In this document: piece after piece, positions 7,100-14,579 of the stretch
Layout: every line of letters begins with the position of its first letter
Numbering within the stretch: the stretch's first letter is position 1
NCBI GenBank assembly: GCA_050697275.1
Contig: JBOGZI010000062.1
Span: 1 to 14,579 of the forward strand
DNA length: 14,579 nt
Direction: 5' to 3'
From: JBOGZI01 sp050697275
GTDB lineage: Bacteria; Actinomycetota; Thermoleophilia; Solirubrobacterales; 70-9
Position numbers and translations under genes: made by a program
Notes under the pieces: generated by a model
Seen by the model: only the letters and a program-made list of their open reading frames with translations
Database searches by the model: none
What the model was told of the DNA's origin: nothing

Positions 7100-7843
7100 A
7101 TGGCCGAGAACAAGCTCTACGTGATCCCCGGCTCGCATCCCTCGACGACCGCCAGGCTGATGCTCGAGCGGAAGGGGATCCCGTACAAGCGGGTGGATCT
7201 GATGCCGGTGATCTCCAAGGGCGTGCTCAAGGCTCAGCGCTTCCCCGGGGTGACCGTCCCGGCGCTGAAGCTCGACGGCAAGCGGGTACAGGGCTCACGG
7301 GAGATCGCCCGGGAGCTCGACCGGATGCACCCGGACCCTCCCCTCTTCCCCTCCGATCCGCAGCAGCGCGCCGCGGTCGAGCAGGCGGAGGCCTGGGGGG
7401 ACGAGTTCCAGCAGAAGCCGCGGCGCTTCTCCTGGTGGGCCTTCAAGCGCGACCGGGCGCCGATGGCCAGCTACTCGGAGGGCGCCAGGCTCGGGGTCCC
7501 GATCGGCCTCGCGGTGAAGACCGGCGGCCCGATCGTGGCGCTCTCGGCCCGCTTCAACGGCGCCACCGACGAGAACGTCCGTGCCGATCTCGCCTCGCTG
7601 CCGGCCGACCTCGAGCGGATCGACGACTGGATCGCGGACGGAGCGATGGGCGGAGACGATCCCAACGCCGCCGACTACCAGATCGCCCCCAGCGTCAGGC
7701 TGCTGCTCACCTTCGACGACCTGCGGCCGGCGATCGAGTCGCGTCCGTCTGGACAGCTGGCGATGCGACTGCTGCCGGGCTTCCCGGGGCGGACGCCCAC
7801 GGGTGTCTTCCCGGCCGAGTGGCTGGCGCCGCTGCGCGCCTAG
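7100..7843 (+). CDS. Glutathione S-transferase family protein
   Basis: 247 residues. The N-terminal thioredoxin-fold GST domain spans about residues 4-80: LYVIPGSHPSTTARLMLERK (6-25), the cis-Pro turn VTVPAL (51-56), and QGSREIARELD (64-74), which corresponds to the usual ESxAI motif with Ser66 kept and Glu replaced by Gly. The helical C-terminal domain (about 90-247) contains PNAADYQIAPSVRLLL (188-203), resembling the conserved ADxxxAP segment of GSTs. The substrate is unknown. Most actinobacteria use mycothiol, so glutathione is not assured as the co-substrate. The ATG at 7100 fits the domain start; the longer frame to 6932 would overlap coaX. It is divergent from coaX and convergent with folK, sharing a CTAG stop overlap. 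Confidence 0.88.
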   Translation: MAENKLYVIPGSHPSTTARLMLERKGIPYKRVDLMPVISKGVLKAQRFPGVTVPALKLDGKRVQGSREIARELDRMHPDPPLFPSDPQQRAAVEQAEAWGDEFQQKPRRFSWWAFKRDRAPMASYSEGARLGVPIGLAVKTGGPIVALSARFNGATDENVRADLASLPADLERIDDWIADGAMGGDDPNAADYQIAPSVRLLLTFDDLRPAIESRPSGQLAMRLLPGFPGRTPTGVFPAEWLAPLRA

Positions 7844-8361
7844 AGCGGCGGCAGCCCCACCCTCTCCACGTCCTGTCCCTCGCCCAGCTCGTCGAGCGCC
7901 CGCCGCAGGCTGGTCCCGTCCGGCAGGGTGAGCTCGGAATCGAGCTCGAGCAGGGGAACCAGCACGAAGCGGCGCGAGGTGACCTGCGGATGAGGCAGCG
8001 TCAGGCGCTCAGTGCTCATCTCGATCTCCCCGAGCAGGAGCAGGTCGATGTCGACCGGGCGGGGGCCGTGGCGCGGGCCGCCGAAGGCGCGCCCGTGCTC
8101 CACCTCGATTGCCTTGCAGACGTCGAGCAGCTGCTCCGGACCCAGCTCGGTCCTCACCCGCGCCGCGGCGTTGAGGAAGTCCGGCTGGTCGAGGATCTCG
8201 CCGACCGGCTCCGTCTCGTAGAGGGACGAGACGGCCTCCACCTGCACCCCGTGGTCACGCAGAGCGTCGAGCGCGGCGCGCAGGTGCCGCTCGCGGTCGC
8301 CCAGGTTCGAGCCGAGCCCGAGATAGCCGACCCGGGCGGGCCCGCCGCCCGCCTCGCTCAG
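7840..8361 (-). CDS. folK: 2-amino-4-hydroxy-6-hydroxymethyldihydropteridine pyrophosphokinase (HPPK), apparent CTG start
   Basis: Transfers pyrophosphate from ATP to 6-hydroxymethyl-dihydropterin in folate synthesis. From a CTG start it has 173 residues, the family length. The family N-terminus GYLGLGSNLGDRERHLRAAL begins at about residue 11. Next come SSLYETEPVG, QPDFLNAA and the HPPK signature GPRPVDIDLLLLG. In this frame there is no ATG, GTG or TTG between the upstream stop at 8416-8418 and the GTG at 8245-8247, and that GTG would delete the whole GLGSNLGD strand-loop. The CTG at 8359-8361 overlaps the folB stop as CTGA and sits 7 nt after a GGAGG, so translational coupling to folB is likely. 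The stop overlaps that of the convergent transferase gene. Function is sure; the start codon is inferred. Confidence 0.92.
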   Translation of the reverse strand: MSEAGGGPARVGYLGLGSNLGDRERHLRAALDALRDHGVQVEAVSSLYETEPVGEILDQPDFLNAAARVRTELGPEQLLDVCKAIEVEHGRAFGGPRHGPRPVDIDLLLLGEIEMSTERLTLPHPQVTSRRFVLVPLLELDSELTLPDGTSLRRALDELGEGQDVERVGLPPL

Positions 8362-8780
8362 ACCCCCTCCTCCTCGTCGTCGGTCTCGCGGTCGACCGAT
8401 CGCTCCAGGGTCACCTCAACCCCCGCCTCGCGGACCGCGTAGGAGAGGGGCGGCTCCGGCTTCGCGGCGCGGACCTGCACCGAGTCGCAGCTGAAGCGCT
8501 CCATCAGCCGCTCGGCCACGACCTGGCAGAGCCGCTCCAGGGTGCGGTGGCTCCGCTCGGTCGCCGCCAGGGCGACGATGTCGCAGACCTCGGAGTAGTC
8601 GACGGTGTCCTCGACCCGGTCGGTGAGCACGGCGTCGCAGTCGGCGAGGTCGAAGGTGAGGTCGAACTCCAGCCGCTGCCCGACCTCCTGCTCGGCTTCG
8701 GTGACGCCATGATGGGTGTAGATGGAGAGTCCACGGATCTCCACCTCGACCGAGGAGCGGGCCCCTTCGTCTGCGTCCAC
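8358..8780 (-). CDS. folB: Dihydroneopterin aldolase
   Basis: Cleaves 7,8-dihydroneopterin to 6-hydroxymethyl-dihydropterin and glycolaldehyde, the step just before FolK. 140 residues, slightly long because of a charged tail (RETDDEEEGV). The family core starts at VEIRGLSIYTHHGVTEAEQE; Glu30 aligns with the pterin-anchoring or activating Glu of S. aureus DHNA (E22), Tyr62 (VDYSEV) with Y54 and Lys107 (RAAKPEPPL) with the catalytic K100. Start is GTG at 8778-8780, without Shine-Dalgarno and 6 nt after a TAGGTT hexamer; an in-frame GTG at 8742-8744 is possible but has no ribosome binding site. It overlaps folK by 4 bp (CTGA). folP, its pathway partner, lies 1.7 kb away, separated by two plus-strand genes. 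Confidence 0.95.
   Translation of the reverse strand: MDADEGARSSVEVEIRGLSIYTHHGVTEAEQEVGQRLEFDLTFDLADCDAVLTDRVEDTVDYSEVCDIVALAATERSHRTLERLCQVVAERLMERFSCDSVQVRAAKPEPPLSYAVREAGVEVTLERSVDRETDDEEEGV
8369..8373 (-). promoter_or_regulatory. Shine-Dalgarno (GGAGG) that supports the CTG start of folK
   Basis: The minus strand reads GGAGGAGGGGGTCTGAGC across the folB/folK junction. The GGAGG at 8369-8373 leaves 7 nt to the CTG at 8359-8361; a second GGAGG (8366-8370) leaves 4 nt. These bases also code for the Glu/Gly-rich end of FolB (DDEEEGV). Confidence 0.65.
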
Positions 8781-8786
8781 GCGGCC

Positions 8787-8792
8787 AACCTA
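8787..8792 (-). promoter_or_regulatory. Candidate -10 hexamer TAGGTT of leaderless folB
   Basis: TAGGTT on the minus strand ends 6 nt before the folB GTG start, so the transcript could begin at the start codon. No -35 is evident. It lies inside the short divergent gap to the plus-strand thioesterase-like gene. Confidence 0.42.
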
Positions 8793-8814
8793 GCCGATGC
8801 GAAAGGCTTCCGGT

Positions 8815-9555
8815 GTGAGCGATCAAGTGATGATCGAGCGGCGGTTCCGCGGCCCGGCCGACAGCGCCAACGGCGGCTACGCCTGCGGGATGCTCGCCGC
8901 GCACCTCGATGCCGAGGAAGCCACCGAGGTGACGCTGAAGACCCCGCCGCCCCTCGATCTGCCGCTGCGGGTCGAGCGGGCGGAGGACCAGGTCCGGCTG
9001 CTCGACGGCGACACCCTGGTCGCGGCCGGCCGAGCGGCGCCGCCGCCCGACCCGGAGCTGCCGGCCGCCGTCAGCCCCGAGGAGGCACGGCGGGCGCGAG
9101 AGAGCTCCCCGATGCAGCACCACCATCCCTATCCGAGCTGCTTCGTCTGCGGGCCCGAGCGTGCGGCGGGGGACGGGCTGCGGGTGATCTGTGGGCCGGT
9201 CCCGGGACCGGAGGGCGACCTGGTCGCGGCGCCGTTCGAGACCGACGAGACGATGGCCGGCCAGGACGGCGACCTGCGCTCGGAGCTGATCTGGTCGGTG
9301 CTCGACTGCCCCGGCGGGATCGCGGCGATGCTCGTTCCCGACTTCGGCATCTCCGTTCTGGGCCGGCTGACCGCATCGATCAGGCACCCGCTGAAGGCGG
9401 GCGAGGACTACGTGGCGCTCGGATGGCCGGCCTGGCGGGACGGCCGAAAGTTCGGTGCGGGCTCGGCGATCGTCGATCGGGGCGGCCGCCCCCTGGCCGT
9501 GGCCGAGGCGGTCTGGATCGAGCTGCGCCCGCCCGCGCCGGAAGATGCCGGATGA
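8815..9555 (+). CDS. Hotdog-fold thioesterase-like protein, function unknown
   Basis: 246 residues from the GTG at 8815. An N-terminal half opens with RRFRGPADSANGGYACGML (residues 9-27), a start seen in acyl-CoA thioesterase-like hotdog proteins. The C-terminal half begins with HHHPYPSCFVCGPERAAGDG (102-121) and contains VLDCPGGIAAM (162-172) and LGRLTASI. This looks like a double-hotdog or degenerate-hotdog protein; the C-x-x-C of CFVC (109-112) could bind metal or be structural. No catalytic residue can be named with confidence. I prefer GTG 8815 because AAAGG lies 8 nt upstream; an ATG at 8797 adds six residues but has neither ribosome binding site nor -10. Its TGA overlaps the epoxide hydrolase start as ATGA, so the two are probably co-translated. 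The pair interrupts the folate genes. Confidence 0.78.
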   Translation: MSDQVMIERRFRGPADSANGGYACGMLAAHLDAEEATEVTLKTPPPLDLPLRVERAEDQVRLLDGDTLVAAGRAAPPPDPELPAAVSPEEARRARESSPMQHHHPYPSCFVCGPERAAGDGLRVICGPVPGPEGDLVAAPFETDETMAGQDGDLRSELIWSVLDCPGGIAAMLVPDFGISVLGRLTASIRHPLKAGEDYVALGWPAWRDGRKFGAGSAIVDRGGRPLAVAEAVWIELRPPAPEDAG

Positions 9556-10460
9556 GCGCCGACGAGCTCTTCGCCGGACTCGAGCACCGCTTCGCCGACC
9601 TGGAGGCCTGCCGCCTCCACTACGTGACCGCCGGCGAGGGCGAGCCGATCCTCTTCCTGCACGGCTTCCCGCAGTTCTGGTTTTTGTGGCGGCACCAACT
9701 CGCCGACCTCGGCCGCGACCACCGGGTGATCGCGCCGGACATGCGCGGCTACAACCTCTCCTGCAAGCCCGAGGATCCCGAGGCCTACCGGATGCGCCAC
9801 CTGCTCGGCGACCTGCGCGGGCTGATCGATGAGCTCGGAATCGCGCCGCTCACCCTGGTCGGACACGACTGGGGGGGAATCGTCTCCTGGGCGTTCGCGC
9901 TCAAGCACCCCGAGCTGCTCGAGCGCCTGGTGATCATCGACGCGCCGCCGCCCTTCACCTGGAACCGCGACCTGCGCGAGAGCCCGAGGCAGCGGGATGC
10001 CGTCAACTACATGGTTGAGCTCTCCAAGCCCTCGCCCGGGCCGGAGGAGATGCTGGCGGCCAACGACTTCTCGATGATCAACCAGATCATGGGGCGGATT
10101 GGGGGCGCCGGGGCGAGGCTGAGCGAGGAGGAGTGGGCCGCCTACCACGAGGCCTGGTCGCAGCCCGGCGCGCTGCGCGGCGGGCTCAACTACTACCGCG
10201 CGGCGCGCATGGGTGAGCAGGTGGCGGCCGGGGGGGTTCCGGAGGAGTACATGCGGAAGATCACCTCGCAGACGCTCGAGGTTCCGACCCTGGTGATCTG
10301 GGGAGAGAACGACTCCGCCCTCCTCCCCACCCTCACCCGCGGCCTCGGCGAGTGGGTGCCGCGGCTCCGAGTCGAGCTCGTCAAGGACGCCGGCCACTGG
10401 GTGCCGTATGAGCGCCCCGACGAGGTCAACCGCCTGATCCGGGACTTCGTCGACGGCTGA
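9552..10460 (+). CDS. Alpha/beta hydrolase, epoxide hydrolase type
   Basis: 302 residues, with every hallmark of an alpha/beta-fold epoxide hydrolase. Oxyanion motif HGFPQFWFLW (37-46), APDMRGYNLSCKP (61-73), nucleophile Asp106 in GHDWGG (104-109), acid Asp254 in WGENDSAL, and His282 in DAGHWVPYERPDEV. The cap domain carries NYYRA (213-217) with Tyr215, and Tyr153 is a possible second ring-opening tyrosine; two cap tyrosines distinguish epoxide hydrolases from haloalkane and fluoroacetate dehalogenases. It would hydrolyse an epoxide to a diol via an ester intermediate; the substrate is unknown. ATG at 9552-9554 overlaps the previous stop (ATGA), with GGAAG about 8 nt upstream. It is convergent with folP across 27 bp that holds no clear terminator. 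Confidence 0.92.
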   Translation: MSADELFAGLEHRFADLEACRLHYVTAGEGEPILFLHGFPQFWFLWRHQLADLGRDHRVIAPDMRGYNLSCKPEDPEAYRMRHLLGDLRGLIDELGIAPLTLVGHDWGGIVSWAFALKHPELLERLVIIDAPPPFTWNRDLRESPRQRDAVNYMVELSKPSPGPEEMLAANDFSMINQIMGRIGGAGARLSEEEWAAYHEAWSQPGALRGGLNYYRAARMGEQVAAGGVPEEYMRKITSQTLEVPTLVIWGENDSALLPTLTRGLGEWVPRLRVELVKDAGHWVPYERPDEVNRLIRDFVDG

Positions 10461-10487
10461 AGTTCGTTGGAGTCCACGCGGCCCGAG

Positions 10488-11306
10488 CTATGCCCGGTCG
10501 AGGAGACGACCTTCTGGCGTCAGGATCGCCTCGGCGACGGTGAGCGCCTCGCGGTGCGGGCCGACGTCGTGGACCCGGAGCATCGCGGCGCCGTTCGCGT
10601 AGGCGATCACGTTGGAGGCGATCGTGCCGCCCAGGCGCTCCTCCACCGAAGCGCCGGTCAGCTTGCCGATGAAGCTCTTCCGGGAGGTGCCGACCACGAT
10701 CGGCCGGCCGAGCTCGCGGAGCTCGCCGAGCCGGCGCAGCAGCTCGAGGTTGTGCTCCACCGTCTTGCCGAAGCCGATCCCTGGATCGACCCAGATCCGC
10801 TCCTCCGCGACCCCCTCGGCGGTCGCGAACTCGATCCGCTCGGTGAGGAAGGCCTTGATTTCGTCGACGACGTCCTCGTAGCGGGGATCCTCCTGCATCG
10901 TCCGGGGGTCACCGAGCATGTGCATCAGCACCAGCTCGCAGCCGCGGTCCGCGCAGAGCCCGGCCAGCGCGGGCTCGGTCCGCAGGGCGGTGACGTCGTT
11001 GACGAACGCGGCGCCGGCGTCGAGGGCCGTCTCGGCGACCTGGCGCTTCGAGGTGTCGATCGAGACCGGGACGCCCGGCCCCCGATCGCCGGCCAGAGCC
11101 GCGACCACGGGCTCCACCCGGGCCAGCTCCTCCTGCGCGCTGACCGCTCCAGCCCCGGGCCGGGTCGACTCCCCGCCCACGTCGAGCACGTCGGCCCCCT
11201 CGGCCGCCAGCTTCCGCCCGTGCTCCACGGCCCGCTCGGCGTCGAGGAACACCCCCCCGTCCGAGAACGAGTCGGGCGTCACGTTCAAGATCCCCATCAG
11301 CTTCAT
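10488..11306 (-). CDS. folP: Dihydropteroate synthase
   Basis: Condenses p-aminobenzoate with 6-hydroxymethyl-dihydropterin pyrophosphate, the step after FolK; target of sulfonamides. 272 residues, normal. TIM-barrel signatures in order: GILNVTPDSFSDGG (5-18), DVGGESTRPG (42-51), SIDTSK (82-87), NDVTALR (103-109, where NDVSG is usual), MHMLGDPRTMQEDPRY (128-143), DPGIGFGKTVEHNLELL (174-190), GTSRKSFIG (206-214) and the final RVHDV (244-248). ATG at 11304-11306 lies 7 nt after a GATACT hexamer and has no Shine-Dalgarno, suggesting a leaderless transcript. ftsH ends 100 bp upstream, with a strong hairpin between. folE, which often stands between ftsH and folP in actinobacteria, is missing here. 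Confidence 0.97.
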   Translation of the reverse strand: MKLMGILNVTPDSFSDGGVFLDAERAVEHGRKLAAEGADVLDVGGESTRPGAGAVSAQEELARVEPVVAALAGDRGPGVPVSIDTSKRQVAETALDAGAAFVNDVTALRTEPALAGLCADRGCELVLMHMLGDPRTMQEDPRYEDVVDEIKAFLTERIEFATAEGVAEERIWVDPGIGFGKTVEHNLELLRRLGELRELGRPIVVGTSRKSFIGKLTGASVEERLGGTIASNVIAYANGAAMLRVHDVGPHREALTVAEAILTPEGRLLDRA

Positions 11307-11313
11307 CGAGCGA

Positions 11314-11319
11314 AGTATC
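11314..11319 (-). promoter_or_regulatory. Candidate -10 hexamer GATACT of leaderless folP
   Basis: GATACT on the minus strand ends 7 nt before the folP ATG, the same geometry as at coaX and lysS. No -35 match is seen at 16-18 nt. Confidence 0.45.
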
Positions 11320-11349
11320 GCGACGCTGATCGCGCGGGTGGCGGCGAGC

Positions 11350-11387
11350 CTCCGCCCCCGCGCCCTTGCGCGGGGTCGGATGCGGAG
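11350..11387. other. Strong GC hairpin between ftsH and folP
   Basis: A perfect 8-bp stem CCCCGCGC-CCTT-GCGCGGGG (11356-11375) is extended by a second stem CTCCGC/GCGGAG (11350-11355 with 11382-11387) with a 6-nt bulge on one side. It lies 19 bp beyond the ftsH stop. There is no T-tract on either strand, so it is either a U-less terminator, as proposed for some actinobacteria, or an RNA processing/stability element. Confidence 0.45.
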
Positions 11388-11406
11388 CCGACAGGACCCG
11401 CGCGCC

Positions 11407-13374
<1,968 letters not shown>

Positions 13375-13445
13375 GGTAGGTCCCTTGCCCGGGAGATACG
13401 CGGAATATGCGGGCCCGGGTCACTGGCGAGGGTACCAGCAGCGAG

Positions 13446-14009
13446 TCAGCCTCCCTGGGGGTTTTCCCGCAGAGCCGCGACGTAGGAGAGGTTGCGGTAG
13501 CGCTCGCCGTGATCGAGCCCGTAGCCGATCGCGAAGCGGTTCGGGATCTCGAAGCCGACGTAGCGCACGGGGAGATCGACCCTACGGCGCTCGGGCTTGG
13601 TGAGCAGGGCGCAGACCTCGAGCGACTCCGGGCCTCGCGCCTGCAAGTTGCGCAGCAGGTACTGCAGGGTGAGCCCCGAGTCGATGATGTCCTCGACGAT
13701 CAGGACGTGACGGCCGGCGATCGGCGCGTCGAGGTCCTTGAGGATGCGAACCACGCCCGAGGAGTCGGTCGAAGAGCCGTAGCTGGAGACCGCCATGAAG
13801 TCGAGCTCGCAGGAGATGGTCATCTCCCGCATCAGGTCGGCGAGGAAAGGGACCGCCCCCTTGAGGATCGCCACCAGCAGCGGCGTCCGGCCCTCGTAGT
13901 CGCGGCTCAGCTCCGCGGCGAGCTCCGAGACGCGGGCCTGCAGCTCGTCCTCGGGGACGAGGATCTCGCCGATGCTCTCCTCGCCATCCACCGGCGCGGA
14001 GTTTGTCAC
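13446..14009 (-). CDS. hpt: Hypoxanthine phosphoribosyltransferase
   Basis: Purine salvage: transfers phosphoribose from PRPP to hypoxanthine (and usually guanine). 187 residues, typical. Motifs: LLVAILKGAVPFLADLMR (44-61), DFMAVSSYGSSTDSSG (70-85), the PRPP-binding loop HVLIVEDIIDSGLTLQYLL (101-119), KPERRRVDLPVRYVGFEIPN (138-157) and IGYGLDHGERYRNL (161-174). Start GTG at 14007-14009 overlaps the tilS stop as GTGA, so translational coupling is likely; the ribosome binding site is weak. The longer frame to 14354 runs antisense-free inside tilS and is not family-like. In many bacteria TilS, Hpt and FtsH are encoded together; a functional TilS-Hpt interaction is described in Firmicutes. Confidence 0.97.
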   Translation of the reverse strand: MTNSAPVDGEESIGEILVPEDELQARVSELAAELSRDYEGRTPLLVAILKGAVPFLADLMREMTISCELDFMAVSSYGSSTDSSGVVRILKDLDAPIAGRHVLIVEDIIDSGLTLQYLLRNLQARGPESLEVCALLTKPERRRVDLPVRYVGFEIPNRFAIGYGLDHGERYRNLSYVAALRENPQGG

Positions 14010-14579
14010 CGCTCGACGACGCTGGCGCTCAGGACAGCCGCCTCTTCCGCCTCGGGAGGGGCGGCGAACTCCTCCGAGACCGCCACTCCGGCGATCCAGG
14101 CGATGCGGCCGCCCGAGGTGATGACCGGGAGCGTGTGGCGCAGCGAGCGCGGCACCTTGCGGTCGGTGAATAGGTCCTGGAGCGACTTGCTGCCGCCGAG
14201 GCCGACCGGGCGCATCCGGTCGCCCTCCCGCCACGTCCTCACCACCAGCCCCTCGCCGAGCGAGCCCGGGTCGAGCACCGCCCGGTCGGTCCCGTGGAGC
14301 TCCGGGGTCCCCGAGCGCAGCTCGGCGCGGACCTCCCAGGCCCCGAAGCGGCATGCCCCGGGCACCGTCAGCGACGCCTCCGCCGGCTCCTCCGCCGGGC
14401 CCGCCGAGAAGCGGACGTGCCCGTGCTCCACCAAGGCCTGCACCCCGCCACCGAGCTCGACCACCCCTCCCTCGGGCTTCCGGGCCAACCTCCAGATCGC
14501 GGCGGCGCGCTCGCGCCCGAGCGCTACTGGCCGCCCCGCGGCCCGCTCCGCCAGCTGGCGCTGGGCGAGGCGCCGCAGC
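14006..14579 (-). CDS. tilS: tRNA(Ile)-lysidine synthase TilS, C-terminal part (runs off right edge)
   Basis: Converts C34 of tRNA-Ile(CAU) to lysidine so that it reads AUA. The visible 190 codons are the C-terminal part: a helical linker (LAQRQLAERAAGRPVALGRE), then the substrate-binding C-terminal domain with the diagnostic VVRTWREGDRMRPVGLGG, SKSLQDLFTDRKVPRSLRHT and LPVITSGGRIAWIAGVAV. The N-terminal PP-loop ATPase domain (SGGxDS) lies beyond the window. The frame stays open to the right edge, so a TTG at 14486-14488 is not the true start. The stop TGA at 14006-14008 overlaps the hpt GTG. Confidence 0.93.
   Translation of the reverse strand, partial: LRRLAQRQLAERAAGRPVALGRERAAAIWRLARKPEGGVVELGGGVQALVEHGHVRFSAGPAEEPAEASLTVPGACRFGAWEVRAELRSGTPELHGTDRAVLDPGSLGEGLVVRTWREGDRMRPVGLGGSKSLQDLFTDRKVPRSLRHTLPVITSGGRIAWIAGVAVSEEFAAPPEAEEAAVLSASVVER

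Noticed and set aside
7840..8247. folK starting at GTG 8245-8247 (135 residues)
   Set aside because: It would remove the conserved GLGSNLGD N-terminus, which is intact in frame upstream.
6286..8442. Long plus-strand frame over coaX, the transferase gene, folK and folB
   Set aside because: Same reason: compositional shadow; it crosses a real promoter region and four recognisable genes.
13375..13445. Possible ftsH promoter (TATCTC or CATATT hexamers in the gap)
   Set aside because: Neither hexamer has a -35 at acceptable spacing; evidence too weak to annotate.

Overview
The window is a housekeeping stretch of a high-GC actinobacterial chromosome, most likely of the class Thermoleophilia (Solirubrobacterales-like). 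Evidence: strongly GC-biased codons, GTG/TTG starts, and a gene order (tilS-hpt-ftsH-folP-folB-folK-coaX-dus-greA-lysS-clpC, all on the minus strand) that is a scrambled and gapped version of the tilS-hpt-ftsH-fol-pan-coaX-lysS-clpC block known from other actinobacteria. No rRNA, tRNA, CRISPR array, insertion sequence or phage gene was seen.

Layout from left to right. 1-602: 5' part of clpC (minus, runs off the left edge). 603-947: gene-free stretch. 948-1508: small two-helix membrane protein with an acidic repeat tail (plus). 1544-2139: decayed AbiEi/DUF559-type pseudogene (minus). 2225-4198: lysS and greA (minus) behind a clear sigma70-type promoter. 4361-7035: MEST-like alpha/beta hydrolase, tRNA-dihydrouridine synthase and coaX (minus). 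7100-7843: glutathione-transferase-like protein (plus, divergent from coaX). 7840-8780: folK and folB (minus, translationally coupled). 8815-10460: a coupled pair on the plus strand, a hotdog-fold thioesterase-like protein and an epoxide hydrolase. 10488-11306 folP, 11407-13374 ftsH, 13446-14009 hpt, 14006-14579 C-terminal part of tilS (all minus; tilS runs off the right edge).

The minus-strand genes serve core functions: folate synthesis (folB, folK, folP), CoA synthesis (coaX), tRNA modification and charging (tilS, dus, lysS), purine salvage (hpt), transcript cleavage (greA) and AAA+ proteolysis (ftsH, clpC). Plus-strand genes with detoxification-type folds interrupt the folate/CoA block in two places, where relatives usually carry folE, panC or panD.

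I do not see a clear new multi-gene system such as a defence island. The observations most worth a second look are: folK has no ATG/GTG/TTG start that preserves its fold and seems to start at a CTG inside a CTGA overlap with folB, behind a strong Shine-Dalgarno; five genes (lysS, coaX, the transferase gene, folB, folP) have a -10-like hexamer 6-8 nt before the start codon and little or no Shine-Dalgarno, suggesting leaderless mRNAs; the thioesterase-like/epoxide hydrolase pair; and the decayed DUF559 gene, which has lost its probable catalytic core.
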